DNA of 64,000 nucleotides from assembly GCF_000013025.1 (NCBI RefSeq), contig NC_008358.1:2914001-2978000 (forward strand). Direction: 5' to 3'. The position numbers and the translations under genes are program-made. Every line of letters starts with the position of its first letter. Within the stretch, counting starts at the first letter, position 1. Below the pieces are notes generated by a model. That model did no database searches. It was not told where the DNA came from and saw only the letters and a program-made list of their open reading frames with translations. The DNA is from Hyphomonas neptunium ATCC 15444. Its GTDB lineage: Bacteria > Pseudomonadota > Alphaproteobacteria > Caulobacterales > Hyphomonadaceae. This document shows positions 1 through 8,206 of this stretch, in pieces.

Positions 1-183
1 CGCAGGCAGATGGCGCAGGCGCACGCGGCCGAATTTCGAAATGGTGATCCAGTACGGCACGCCGCGCCCGTAATGCGCGCGCACCCAGTCGCGCAGGGCA
101 ATCAGCTGCACGAAGATCAGCGGCCAGAGGAGGCGCTGAAGGAGGCTGAGGCCGGGGAGCGGCGTGGCGAAGGCGTAGTCCAT
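1..183 (-). CDS. Small membrane-like protein of a three-member paralogous family (partial, C-terminus outside window)
   Basis: Only the first 61 codons are inside the window; the gene runs off the left edge. The N-terminus has a hydrophobic segment with W20-P21 and Q26-L27, followed by a charged stretch and then a beta-like segment ending F51-G52-x-V54. The same arrangement (WP, then QL five to six residues later, then an aromatic-G-x-V block) is seen in the proteins at 51327-51722 and 62254-62652, so I place all three in one family. No Shine-Dalgarno sequence precedes the ATG; a TATCCT box sits six bases upstream, suggesting a leaderless transcript. I do not recognise a named family. The short hydrophobic stretch suggests membrane association, which is inference. 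Confidence 0.6.
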   Translation of the reverse strand, partial: MDYAFATPLPGLSLLQRLLWPLIFVQLIALRDWVRAHYGRGVPYWITISKFGRVRLRHLPA

Positions 184-189
184 CGCGTG

Positions 190-195
190 AGGATA
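190..195 (-). promoter_or_regulatory. Candidate -10 box of leaderless promoter
   Basis: TATCCT on the minus strand ends six bases before the ATG at 183. The paralogues at 51327 and 62652 have TATACT seven bases before their ATG. This spacing would start transcription at or next to the start codon. Confidence 0.4.
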
Positions 196-330
196 GCGGG
201 AGCGCTGAGGGGGGCGGATTGGGTGGGGGGATTTGGGGCGTGTTGTGGTGGAGGTGTGGGGTTTCGGGGGGTGGATAGGGCGAGGTTTGTGCGCGGGTTT
301 TCCGGATGTGATGGCGCGTTTCGCGGAGAG

Positions 331-490
331 GTGCCCCACCCCGTCATTCGGGCAATCGCAATGCGATTGCTGATCCTCATGACCCCCATAGTCATGGGGA
401 GGGGACAGGTTGTGCGGTTTGAGAGCTGTCATTTCCCAGCAGAGCGACAGCCCCCTCCCCATGACTATGGGCAGGGTTGGGGTGGGGCAC
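331..490. repeat. MITE-like element with 12-bp terminal inverted repeats
   Basis: The ends GTGCCCCACCCC (331-342) and its exact reverse complement (479-490) bracket about 160 bp that contain a further inverted pair around CATGACccCCATAGTCATG and CCATGACTATGG, plus an ATCGCAATGCGAT palindrome at 355-367. No protein is credible here. The rest of the gene-free stretch 184-579 is a G-rich tract (200-300) and a TTGGAG repeat cluster at 506-558. Confidence 0.55.
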
Positions 491-505
491 GCTGAGGGGC
501 GCGCG

Positions 506-558
506 CCGTTGGAGTTTTTTTCCGGAAAACTCCAGAAAAACTCCAACGGAGCTCCAAC
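506..558. repeat. TTGGAG 11-12-bp repeat cluster (hairpin-forming)
   Basis: Arms CCGTTGGAGTTTTT (506-519) and AAAAACTCCAACGG (536-549) are perfect inverted repeats around another ACTCC copy, and a further CTCCAAC copy follows at 551-557. The hairpin lies 22 bases past the stop of the leftward SDR gene, so it may also act as its terminator. Related clusters occur at 31887-31936, 51066-51117 and 51576-51599. Confidence 0.6.
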
Positions 559-579
559 CGTATGAGAGGTTTTACGCGC

Positions 580-1353
580 TCAGCGCGTCTGGCCGCCGTC
601 TACGGCGATGACTTCGCCATTGATGAAACTGGCCCGTTCGGAGAGGAGGAAGGCGGCGGTGTCGCCGATTTCGCGCGGCGTGCCGAAGCGTTTCATGGGG
701 ACTTCGCGGCGTATCCAGCGGGCCCAGGCGTCGCCGCGCGGGCCGTTGGCGTTTTTCTCCCAGGTGCTGCCTTCGAAGATGATGTTGCCGGGCGCGATAG
801 TGTTTACACGGACGTTCGTGTCGGCCGTGAAACGGGCAATCGAGGTGGAGAGGTGATTTACTGCCGCCTTGGTGGCGCCGTAGATCAGCGGCGTGCCCAG
901 CGCGGCGAGGCCGGCGATGGAGGAGATGAAGAGGAAACTGCCCCCGCCCGCTTTCGAGATGCGCGGGATGGCGCCGCGCGCGAGGCGGAAGGCGGAGTTG
1001 AGGTTCTGATCGAGGCCGGCCTGCCAGTCATCATCGGACACATCGACGCCCAGCGGCGAGGGCGAAAGGCCGACATTGGCGACGGCGGCGTTGATCTGGC
1101 CGAAATCTGCGTCGCAGGCGGTGAGCGCAGCTTCGATACCGGCGGTCTGGGTCAGGTCGCCGGCGAAGGACCAGACTTTGTCACTGCCAAATTCGGCAGC
1201 GAAATCGGCGCGGGTGGCCTCCAGCGCTTCAGCGCCGCGCGCGGTGAGGGCAACCTTGGCACCCTCTTCCAGCAGGCTGCGGGCGATGCCGTGGCCGATG
1301 CCCCGGCTGGCGCCGGCGATGAACACGATTTTGTCTGTGAGGCCGAGATCCAT
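580..1353 (-). CDS. SDR-family oxidoreductase
   Basis: Classical short-chain dehydrogenase of 257 residues, the normal length. It shows the dinucleotide-binding motif GASRGIG (14-20), the NAG position as NVG (93-95), the active-site serine near 144-145 and YGATK (158-162) with catalytic Tyr158 and Lys162. The C-terminal GxxxxVDGG motif is intact. The protein is expected to be a cytoplasmic NAD(P)H-dependent alcohol/ketone or 3-hydroxyacyl oxidoreductase; the substrate cannot be read from sequence. The start is supported by GGAAGG about eight bases upstream. It is divergent from rnhB across a 129-bp spacer. Confidence 0.88.
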   Translation of the reverse strand: MDLGLTDKIVFIAGASRGIGHGIARSLLEEGAKVALTARGAEALEATRADFAAEFGSDKVWSFAGDLTQTAGIEAALTACDADFGQINAAVANVGLSPSPLGVDVSDDDWQAGLDQNLNSAFRLARGAIPRISKAGGGSFLFISSIAGLAALGTPLIYGATKAAVNHLSTSIARFTADTNVRVNTIAPGNIIFEGSTWEKNANGPRGDAWARWIRREVPMKRFGTPREIGDTAAFLLSERASFINGEVIAVDGGQTR

Positions 1354-1482
1354 GATGTTTTTCCTTCCCTATGTGGCGCGCATGCTGACCGAGGCGGGGG
1401 AAGATGACCAGCCCTTCCTCCGCGCGAGGCCAATGCAGCCCCGATATTGGCAGGCAGTGCCGACTCCTGTTGGGATAATGGG

Positions 1483-2106
1483 ATGAGCGCGTTTCCCCTC
1501 ATCATCGGCGTGGACGAAGCCGGGCGTGGCCCTTGGGCGGGGCCGGTGACGGCGGCGGCGGTGATCCTGGACCCGGCCCAGCCTATCGAGGGGCTGACTG
1601 ATTCCAAGAAGCTTTCGGAGAAGGCGCGCGACCGGCTGGCACCGCTGATCCGGGAGCGGGCGCTGGCCTGGTGCGTGGCCGAGGCGAGCGTGGAGGAGAT
1701 CGACACGCTGAACATCCGGCAGGCGACATTCCTGGCCATGCGGCGGGCAATTCTGGGACAATCCCGGACAGATCAGGACAGATCGGGACAGTTTGAGACA
1801 GTTTCGGCCACCGCGGGCCTGATCCTGATTGATGGTAATGCCCTGCCCGGCGACCTGCCCGCGCCCGCCCGCGCGATCATCAAGGGCGACCTCACCGAGC
1901 CCGCGATCTCAGCTGCCTCGATCCTGGCCAAGACGCACCGGGACGCGCAGATGGCCTCGCTCTGTAATTTGTACCCTGGCTATGGATTCTCGGGACATAA
2001 GGGCTATGGCACAGCGGCGCATGCGGCGGCGCTTACCCGGCTTGGGCCCTGCCCGGTTCACCGGCAGAGCTTTGCGCCGGTTCGCGCGCTTTTAAGACCT
2101 TGTTAA
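1483..2106 (+). CDS. rnhB: Ribonuclease HII
   Basis: RNase HII cleaves RNA in RNA-DNA hybrids and incises at single ribonucleotides in DNA. The N-terminal [14 protein letters not shown] block carries the DE catalytic pair. [13 protein letters not shown] (catalytic Asp) and the [13 protein letters not shown] helix follow, as does the C-terminal [12 protein letters not shown] block. I use the ATG at 1483; an in-frame ATG at 1447 would add twelve unconserved residues. The protein carries an unusual insertion between MRRA and LIDGN, about 25 residues where homologues have roughly a dozen. That insertion is encoded by five exact 10-bp GGACA repeat units (1755-1804). Its stop codon overlaps a CtrA-box match. 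Confidence 0.93.
   Translation: MSAFPLIIGVDEAGRGPWAGPVTAAAVILDPAQPIEGLTDSKKLSEKARDRLAPLIRERALAWCVAEASVEEIDTLNIRQATFLAMRRAILGQSRTDQDRSGQFETVSATAGLILIDGNALPGDLPAPARAIIKGDLTEPAISAASILAKTHRDAQMASLCNLYPGYGFSGHKGYGTAAHAAALTRLGPCPVHRQSFAPVRALLRPC
1755..1804 (+). repeat. 10-bp GGACA repeat array inside rnhB
   Basis: Five consecutive 10-bp units of the form NGGACANNNY: GGGACAATCC, CGGACAGATC, AGGACAGATC, GGGACAGTTT, GAGACAGTTT. The same period and core occur at 51001-51062 (as TGTCC on this strand) and 59264-59344. Here the array lies in the rnhB reading frame without breaking it. Confidence 0.75.
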
Positions 2107-2107
2107 C
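2092..2107 (+). promoter_or_regulatory. Full-consensus CtrA box
   Basis: TTAA-GACCTTG-TTAAC matches the alphaproteobacterial CtrA consensus TTAA-N7-TTAAC exactly. It overlaps the rnhB stop codon and lies 46 bp before the GIY-YIG gene start at 2153, a position suited to control of that gene. Binding itself is inference; part of the match is constrained by the rnhB stop codon. Confidence 0.5.
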
Positions 2108-2152
2108 CGGGACACCCGAATTTCGCCGCGGGATATTACGGGACGCGGCAGT

Positions 2153-2623
2153 ATGTTTCTTCTGAACTGGTTTCTGTTTGGCTGGCACACCTGGTATGGC
2201 GAAAGCGGCCAGGCCTACCGGTTCAAGATCACCCTGACGCGCAAGGGGATCACCGAGGGCAGCGGCGTTTACATCTTCGTGCGCCGGCGCTTCGCGTTCT
2301 TTCTGTTCCCGCTTTACATCGGCAAGGCGACGAACCTGAAATCGCGCCTCTACGGCCATGAGCGCTGGTGGGAGGCCTGGTGGAACCGGGGGGCGACGGA
2401 GCGGCATGTGCTGATCGTGCGCGGCGGGAGCGACCGGGCGCGCGTGGAAGAAGACCTGATCCGGCGCTATCAGCCCAAGATGAACAACATTCTGGTCCCG
2501 CGCGGAGAGCATGACGCGCCCCGCCATGCGCACCTGCGCAAAGCCTGGCGCTGGCGCCGGTGGTGGGCGGAGTTTTTCGCCGGCTTCTTCAGCTTCGGGC
2601 GGCAGCGGCGGAATGCGCGCTGA
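2153..2623 (+). CDS. Stand-alone GIY-YIG domain protein
   Basis: The GIY-YIG nuclease fold is visible: GVY (38-40), YIGKATNL (55-62), R65, H69, the acidic pair E99-E100 and N111-N112 after RRYQPKM. These correspond to the Gly/Tyr, Arg, Glu and Asn active-site positions of the family. The N-terminus is hydrophobic (MFLLNWFLFGW) and the protein is rich in Trp (11 of 156) and in Arg, especially in the C-terminal tail. No UvrC or restriction-enzyme domains are attached, so function is open: structure-specific or mobile-element nuclease are possibilities. It lies just after rnhB and a CtrA box, and is convergent with queA six bases away. Confidence 0.72.
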   Translation: MFLLNWFLFGWHTWYGESGQAYRFKITLTRKGITEGSGVYIFVRRRFAFFLFPLYIGKATNLKSRLYGHERWWEAWWNRGATERHVLIVRGGSDRARVEEDLIRRYQPKMNNILVPRGEHDAPRHAHLRKAWRWRRWWAEFFAGFFSFGRQRRNAR

Positions 2624-2629
2624 GGCGCG

Positions 2630-3685
2630 TTAAGGCAGCAGCAGGCAGGCGTCGCCGTAGGAATAGAACCGGTATTTTTCTTCGATGGCATGGGCGTAGG
2701 CCGCGCGCATGAGGCTCGTGCCCATCAGGGCGCTGACGAGCATGAAGAGGCTGGAACCCGGCAGGTGAAAATTCGTCATCAGCGCGTCGGTGGCGCGGAC
2801 GGGATCGCCGGGCTTGAGGAAGATGTCGGTGGGGCCGGTGGCCGCGTGGATCTGGCCGTCTTCGCCCGCGCAGCTTTCCAGCGTGCGCATGGCTGTGGTG
2901 CCGACCGGGACAAGACGGGCGCCCGCAGCACGGGCGGCGTTGAGGCGGTCTGCCACCTCCGGCGTGATGCGGCGCCATTCCTCATGCAGACGGTTTTCGC
3001 TGAGGTGTCGGTCTTCCAGCGGTTTGAATGTTCCCAGGCCCACATGCAGGCGGACGGTTTCGCGCTTGAGGCCGGCAGCCTCGACCTCCGCCAGCAGGCG
3101 GGGGGTGAAGTGGAGGCCGGCGGTGGGGGCGGCGACGCTGGCGGCGTCTTCGCCGGCAAAACGGGTCTGGTAGGTTTCCCGGTCCTCGGCATCGGCCGGG
3201 CGGCGGCGGGCGATATAGGGCGGCAGCGGCATGGCCCCGTGGGCGTCGAGCGCGGCGATCATCGCTTCGCCCTCGCAGTTGAAGTCCAGCAGGATTTCCC
3301 CGCCTTCGCGGCGCGACGCTATCCTGGCTGAAAAGCCTTCGGCGAAGAAAATCTCGTCGCCATCCTTCAGGCGGCGGCCGGGCCGGGCGAGCGCGAGCCA
3401 GAGACAATCGCCCTGACGCTCGACCAGGTTTACATCGACCTCGACATCGCGGCTGGCCCCGTCGCGCGCCGGGCGCACGCCCTTGAGCGCGGCGGGCAGC
3501 ACGCGCGTATCGTTGAAGACGAGGACGTCGCCGGTGTTGAGATATTTCGGCAGATCCCGGACGGTGGCGTCAATCAGGCGCCCGTCGCCATGCACCACGA
3601 GCAGGCGCGCGGCATCCTGCGGCTGGGCGGGCCGCAGGGCGATGAGATCTTCAGGCAGATCAAACTGGAATACCGAGAGGTCCAT
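2630..3685 (-). CDS. queA: S-adenosylmethionine:tRNA ribosyltransferase-isomerase
   Basis: QueA transfers and isomerises the ribosyl moiety of SAM onto preQ1-modified tRNA to give epoxyqueuosine in the queuosine pathway. The protein has the family's usual length (351 aa) and hallmark blocks: FDLPxxLIALxPA at the N-terminus, VFNDTRVLPA (about 56-65), the PLPPYI region, YQTRFA with an AAPTAGLHF block, and the C-terminal TNFHLPGSSL and YRFYSYGDA. It is the last gene of a leftward run behind coaD and the cyclophilin gene, 32 bp after the latter. The usual partner tgt is not in the window. Confidence 0.96.
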   Translation of the reverse strand: MDLSVFQFDLPEDLIALRPAQPQDAARLLVVHGDGRLIDATVRDLPKYLNTGDVLVFNDTRVLPAALKGVRPARDGASRDVEVDVNLVERQGDCLWLALARPGRRLKDGDEIFFAEGFSARIASRREGGEILLDFNCEGEAMIAALDAHGAMPLPPYIARRRPADAEDRETYQTRFAGEDAASVAAPTAGLHFTPRLLAEVEAAGLKRETVRLHVGLGTFKPLEDRHLSENRLHEEWRRITPEVADRLNAARAAGARLVPVGTTAMRTLESCAGEDGQIHAATGPTDIFLKPGDPVRATDALMTNFHLPGSSLFMLVSALMGTSLMRAAYAHAIEEKYRFYSYGDACLLLP

Positions 3686-3717
3686 GTACGGTCACCGGAT
3701 CAGGCCGGCGATGCCCC

Positions 3718-4701
3718 CTATTCCCCGGTGGTTTCAGAGTTGGATTCGGGGGCGGATTCTGGAGCAGCGTCATCAGCGGCTTCGTCGTCAGCTTCGGGGG
3801 CTTCTGCGCCTGTGCCAGCTGGATCGATGATGATGGCCGGCACCGGCGCCAGATCGCAGATATTGGGCTCGCCCTTGGCTTCCAGCGCGGTCTTAAAGGC
3901 CTCGCTGTCGGTGCGCAGGACATAGGCGCGCGGACGTTCCGCCTCCGGAAGGTCTGCGGCGATTTTCGCCGAGGTGAGGATGTCGGGATTGGTGACCGAG
4001 CCGTTATTCTGGGGCGAGCCGGACTTCAGCGAGAGCACGACATCCTGGCCTCCGATGACGCGGCCCCAGGACGTATAAAGACGGTCGAGATGGGCCGAGT
4101 AGCCGCGCATCAGGAAGAACTGGCCATTGGCCGAGTCCGGATCGCTGGTGCGCGCGGTGGAGACGACGCTGGCGCAATGGGGGATATGGCTTTCGACCAG
4201 GCCATCGACCGACATTTCAGCGAAGAAGGATGGCTGGGTCTGGATCGGGAAGCCGTTGAAATAGCCATGCTTGGCGCTGTCTTCCGGGCCGATGGTGGCC
4301 TGCAGCGGCATCTTGGTGACATCGCGGCGGAAGGTGAATTCGCCCTTCACGTCCGGCTCTGCCGACGGGCGGCCCTTGAGGGCCTGAATGTCGCCGCCCT
4401 GGGCCATGAAATCGTCGATGACACGGTGAAAGCTGGTGCCGTCATAATCGCCCGACCGCGTGACAGAGGTGAAATGGGCAAAATGGTTGGGCGCCACATC
4501 CGGGAACGCCTCGATCAGGACGCGGCCTTTATTAGTCTGGAAGATGAACAGGCGCTCGGGATCAACCGGGCGCCAGGTTCCGGGGCTTGCAGCGACATCT
4601 TCAGGCGTCTCGAACGACCAGCCGCCATCGGTGGTATCGGCGCAGGCCGGCAGGAGACATCCCGCCAGAGCCACGACCGCTGCAAAGCCACGAATTTTCA
4701 T
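3718..4701 (-). CDS. Cyclophilin-type peptidyl-prolyl isomerase, predicted lipoprotein
   Basis: Peptidyl-prolyl cis-trans isomerase of the cyclophilin family, expected in the periplasm attached to a membrane by lipid. The N-terminus is a lipoprotein signal ending LLPAC (Cys20). The catalytic domain shows TSFHRVIDDFMAQGGD (the FHR and QGGD motifs), SANGQFFL and an LDRLYTSWGRV block, with an insertion between them compared with short bacterial cyclophilins. The last 40 residues are an acidic Ala/Glu/Ser/Asp tail of low complexity. Its ATG overlaps the coaD stop by four bases (ATGA), indicating translational coupling. Confidence 0.9.
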   Translation of the reverse strand: MKIRGFAAVVALAGCLLPACADTTDGGWSFETPEDVAASPGTWRPVDPERLFIFQTNKGRVLIEAFPDVAPNHFAHFTSVTRSGDYDGTSFHRVIDDFMAQGGDIQALKGRPSAEPDVKGEFTFRRDVTKMPLQATIGPEDSAKHGYFNGFPIQTQPSFFAEMSVDGLVESHIPHCASVVSTARTSDPDSANGQFFLMRGYSAHLDRLYTSWGRVIGGQDVVLSLKSGSPQNNGSVTNPDILTSAKIAADLPEAERPRAYVLRTDSEAFKTALEAKGEPNICDLAPVPAIIIDPAGTGAEAPEADDEAADDAAPESAPESNSETTGE

Positions 4702-5195
4702 TGTTTATACTTCTCCAGCAGAGCCTTTTTCACCGACGGTGTTACGAACGGCGTGATGTCGCCGCCGAGGCTCGCGATCTCCTTGACCAGACGCGAAGCC
4801 ACCGCCTGATGGCGAACATCGGCCATAAGGAAGATGGTTTCAATGTCGGGATTCAGTTGCTCGTTCATAGCGGTCATCTGGAACTCGTATTCGAAGTCCT
4901 GAACCGCGCGCAGGCCGCGCACGATGATGTTGGCATTGCACTTCTCTGCAAAATGCATCAGCAGGCCGCGCATGGGCAGGATCTTGATCTCAGCCAGCCC
5001 TGTGCCCTTCAGATTGGCACATTCATGCTCGACCATGGCCACCCGCTCATCCAGGCTGAACAGCGGCTTTTTGGCCTCGTTTATGGCCACGCCAATGATC
5101 AGCGTGTCGACGAGCTTTGCCGCCCGGCTGAAAATGTCGATATGACCTGCGGTCGGCGGATCGAAAGTGCCAGGGTAAAGGCCAATACGATGCAC
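4698..5195 (-). CDS. coaD: Phosphopantetheine adenylyltransferase
   Basis: CoaD joins ATP and 4'-phosphopantetheine to dephospho-CoA in coenzyme A synthesis. The nucleotidyltransferase signature GLYPGTFDPPTAGHIDI is at the N-terminus, with TAGH in place of the commoner TNGH. RGLR and the C-terminal VKEIASLGG block follow. I choose a GTG start at 5195 because AGAGGAGG lies seven bases upstream and the protein then begins directly with the conserved strand; an in-frame TTG at 5213 would place the ribosome site inside the gene. The product is 165 residues, typical for the family. Confidence 0.95.
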   Translation of the reverse strand: MHRIGLYPGTFDPPTAGHIDIFSRAAKLVDTLIIGVAINEAKKPLFSLDERVAMVEHECANLKGTGLAEIKILPMRGLLMHFAEKCNANIIVRGLRAVQDFEYEFQMTAMNEQLNPDIETIFLMADVRHQAVASRLVKEIASLGGDITPFVTPSVKKALLEKYKQ

Positions 5196-5248
5196 GGGGG
5201 CGCCTCCTCTCAAAACTTACGCCGAGAGCCTGTTGCCGCGCCGCAGCA

Positions 5249-8029
5249 TCAACCCTCCGCCTTATCCATACCGCCTTCGCCGTCATCGACAAGCCGCGCC
5301 GCAGAGACAACCCGTTCGCCGTCTCCCGTCCGCAGGACCCAGACGCCGCCCGTGGAGCGGCCGGCAATGCGGATCTGGTCGACCGGGGTGCGGATCAGCT
5401 GGCCGCCATCGGTGACCAGCATGACCTCGTCGCCATCGCCCACCGGGAAGGACTGGGCGACCTTCTTGACCGGCCCGCCTTTCTTGTCGCGGCCCCAGAT
5501 ATTCTGGGCAACAAGGCCCTTTCCGCCGCGTCCGGTGACCCGGTAGTCATAGGCGGAGGAGCGTTTGCCCATGCCGTCATCGGCGACGGTGAAGATGAAC
5601 TCCTCAGCGGCGCCCAACTCGGCAATCCGCTCGGCCGACAGGGCGGCCTCGGCGACGACTTCGTCCTCGTCGTCAGAGATTTCCTCTTCCTCGCCGGTGA
5701 CCGCGCGGCGCATGGCCGCAGCGTGTTTCAGGTAAGCCCGCGCCTCTTCGGAGGTGACCCCCATATGGCGCAGGATGCCCATCGAGATGACGGTATCCTC
5801 CGCGCCGAGGCGGATGCCCCGCACGCCGGTGGAATCGCGGCCCGCAAAGACGCGCACATCGGTGACGGCAAAGCGGATGGCCTGGCCGAGCGCGGTGGTG
5901 AGCAGGACATCGTCCTTCTCTGAACAGAGCTGGACCGAGACGATGCCATCGCCTTCGTCCAGCTTCATCGCGATCTTGCCGGCGCGGTTGACGCGCGTGA
6001 AATCTGCCAGCCGGTTGCGGCGGACATTGCCCGAGCGCGTGGCGAACATGACATCGAGATGCTCGGCCGCCTCTTCGCTGTCTGGCAGCGGCATGACGCT
6101 TTCGATGCGCTCGTCGGCGGCCAGCGGGAAGATGTTGACCAGTGCCTTGCCGCGCGAGGTTGGCCCGCCGATGGGCAGGCGCCACACCTTCTCCTTGTAG
6201 ACCATGCCGGCCGAGGAGAAGAACAGGATTTCTGTATGCGTCGTCGCCGAGAAGACGCGGACAATGAAATCCTCGTCCTTCATCGACATGCCCGAGCGGC
6301 CCTTGCCGCCCCTGTTCTGTGTACGGTAGGTCGACAGCGGGGTGCGCTTCACATAGCCGCCATGGGTGACGGTGACGACCATATCCTCGACCTCGATGAG
6401 GTCCTCGTCTTCCATGTCGACGCCGCCATCGACGAATTGCGAGCGGCGGGGCACGGCAAACTTTTCCTTCACCTCGGCAAGCTCGGCCTTGATGATGCCG
6501 AGGATGCGCGGACGTGAACGGAGGATTTCGAGATATTCGGCGATCTTGTCGGCCAAGCCTTTGGCTTCATTGCCGATTTCATCGCGGCCAAGACCGGTGA
6601 GCCGGTGGAGCGGCAGATTGAGGATCGAGCGGGCCTGCTCGTCGGAGAGGTAGATGGTGCCCTCCTCCGAGCCACGGCGCGTGCGCCGGTCTGCGATCAG
6701 ATCGATCAGCGGGCCCATGTCCTGTTGCGGCCAGGCCTTGTCGAGCAGGCGCTGGCGGGCGGTGGCCGGATCGGGCGATGTGCGGATGAGGCGGATGACC
6801 TCATCGATGTTGGCAACGGCGAGGGCAAGGCCGACGAGGACGTGGGCGCGGTCGCGCGCCTTGCCGAGATCGTGCTTGGTGCGCCGGACGATCACTTCCT
6901 CGCGGAAGGTGATGAAGTATTCGAGAACCTTGCGCAGGTTCATCAGCTCCGGCCGGCCACCATTGAGGGCGAGCATGTTGACCGCGAACGAGCTTTGCAG
7001 CTGGCTGAAACGGTAGAGCTGGTTGAGCACGACATCCGCGCTGGCGTCGCGCTTGAGTTCGATGACGACGCGGATGCCGTTCCGGTCGGACTCGTCGCGC
7101 AGATCGGAGATGCCTTCGATCTTCTTTTCACGGACAAGTTCGGCGATCTTGGTGATCATTGCCGCCTTGTTGACCTGATAAGGGATCTCCGAAACGATGA
7201 TCGCCTCACGGCCATTCTTGGCTTCCTCGATCTCCGTTTTCGAGCGCATGATGACGCTGCCCCGGCCGGTCATCAGCGCCTTGCGGCTGCCGGACTGGCC
7301 CATGATCAGCGCGCCGGTTGGAAAGTCCGGCCCCGGAACGATTTCACACAGCGCTTCATCGGTGATCGCCGGGTCTTCGATCATGGCCAGGGTGGCATCA
7401 ATGATCTCGCCCAGATTGTGCGGCGGAATGTTGGTGGCCATGCCGACCGCGATGCCGCCGCCGCCATTGACCAGAAGATTCGGGAACTGGGCCGGCAGGA
7501 CGACGGGCTCTTTTTCCTTGCCGTCATAGTTGTCCTGGAAGTCCACCGTGTCCTTGTCGAGATCGGCAAGGAGGTGGGTGGTGACCTTGGTCATCCGGCT
7601 TTCGGTGTAGCGCATGGCGGCCGGGGGATCGTTGTCGATCGAGCCGAAATTGCCCTGGCCATCGACCAGCGGCACGCCCATCGAGAAGGGCTGGGCCATG
7701 CGCACGAGAGCGTCATAAACCGCCGAGTCGCCGTGAGGGTGGTACTTACCGATCACGTCGCCGACGATACGGGCCGATTTGGAATAGGGCTTGTCGGGCG
7801 TGTTGCCGCCTTCGTTCATCGCAAACAGGATGCGGCGGTGAACGGGCTTCAGGCCATCGCGCACATCGGGCAGCGCGCGGCTGACGATGACGCTCATCGC
7901 ATAGTCGAGATAGGAGGATTTCAGCTCCGACTCGATCGAGATGCCTTCGATGCCGTCCTGCGGCGGCGGTTTTCCCGCGCCATTTTCCGGGGTTTCCGGC
8001 TCGTCCGGAGGGGTGGTCGGATCGCTCAT
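5249..8029 (-). CDS. gyrA: DNA gyrase subunit A
   Basis: The 926-residue breakage-reunion subunit of the type II topoisomerase that introduces negative supercoils. The catalytic tyrosine is Y141 in [10 protein letters not shown]. The quinolone-resistance region reads [15 protein letters not shown], with Ser102 and Asp106 at the E. coli Ser83/Asp87 positions, the sensitive-type residues. The C-terminal domain carries a GyrA box ([10 protein letters not shown]). A run rich in Glu and Asp around residues 775-800 is inserted in the C-terminal beta-pinwheel. The first 30 residues are a Pro/Glu-rich extension. coaD follows 53 bp downstream on the same strand. Confidence 0.98.
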   Translation of the reverse strand: MSDPTTPPDEPETPENGAGKPPPQDGIEGISIESELKSSYLDYAMSVIVSRALPDVRDGLKPVHRRILFAMNEGGNTPDKPYSKSARIVGDVIGKYHPHGDSAVYDALVRMAQPFSMGVPLVDGQGNFGSIDNDPPAAMRYTESRMTKVTTHLLADLDKDTVDFQDNYDGKEKEPVVLPAQFPNLLVNGGGGIAVGMATNIPPHNLGEIIDATLAMIEDPAITDEALCEIVPGPDFPTGALIMGQSGSRKALMTGRGSVIMRSKTEIEEAKNGREAIIVSEIPYQVNKAAMITKIAELVREKKIEGISDLRDESDRNGIRVVIELKRDASADVVLNQLYRFSQLQSSFAVNMLALNGGRPELMNLRKVLEYFITFREEVIVRRTKHDLGKARDRAHVLVGLALAVANIDEVIRLIRTSPDPATARQRLLDKAWPQQDMGPLIDLIADRRTRRGSEEGTIYLSDEQARSILNLPLHRLTGLGRDEIGNEAKGLADKIAEYLEILRSRPRILGIIKAELAEVKEKFAVPRRSQFVDGGVDMEDEDLIEVEDMVVTVTHGGYVKRTPLSTYRTQNRGGKGRSGMSMKDEDFIVRVFSATTHTEILFFSSAGMVYKEKVWRLPIGGPTSRGKALVNIFPLAADERIESVMPLPDSEEAAEHLDVMFATRSGNVRRNRLADFTRVNRAGKIAMKLDEGDGIVSVQLCSEKDDVLLTTALGQAIRFAVTDVRVFAGRDSTGVRGIRLGAEDTVISMGILRHMGVTSEEARAYLKHAAAMRRAVTGEEEEISDDEDEVVAEAALSAERIAELGAAEEFIFTVADDGMGKRSSAYDYRVTGRGGKGLVAQNIWGRDKKGGPVKKVAQSFPVGDGDEVMLVTDGGQLIRTPVDQIRIAGRSTGGVWVLRTGDGERVVSAARLVDDGEGGMDKAEG

Positions 8030-8206
8030 GGAAAGGCCTTCTGCAGTCTTGAGTCCGGGTTCAGGACGGGGACGTCCGAATCGCCATTTTTGCTGGATAT
8101 GAGACTAGCAGCCGCGCCGCGCCGGGGCTACCATCCAGATGCCTTTATTTGCAGTGAATTCCGGGCTTTCCGGCCGATTTCCGCCCCCGCCTGAACGGAG
8201 CCTAAC

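Noticed and set aside
10..495. Open frame of 161 codons on the plus strand at the left edge
   Set aside because: It runs through the MITE-like repeat and is antisense to the first small-family gene.
6605..8194. Open frame of 529 codons on the plus strand
   Set aside because: It is antisense to gyrA, has no recognisable domain and reflects the codon bias of the GC-rich gene on the other strand.
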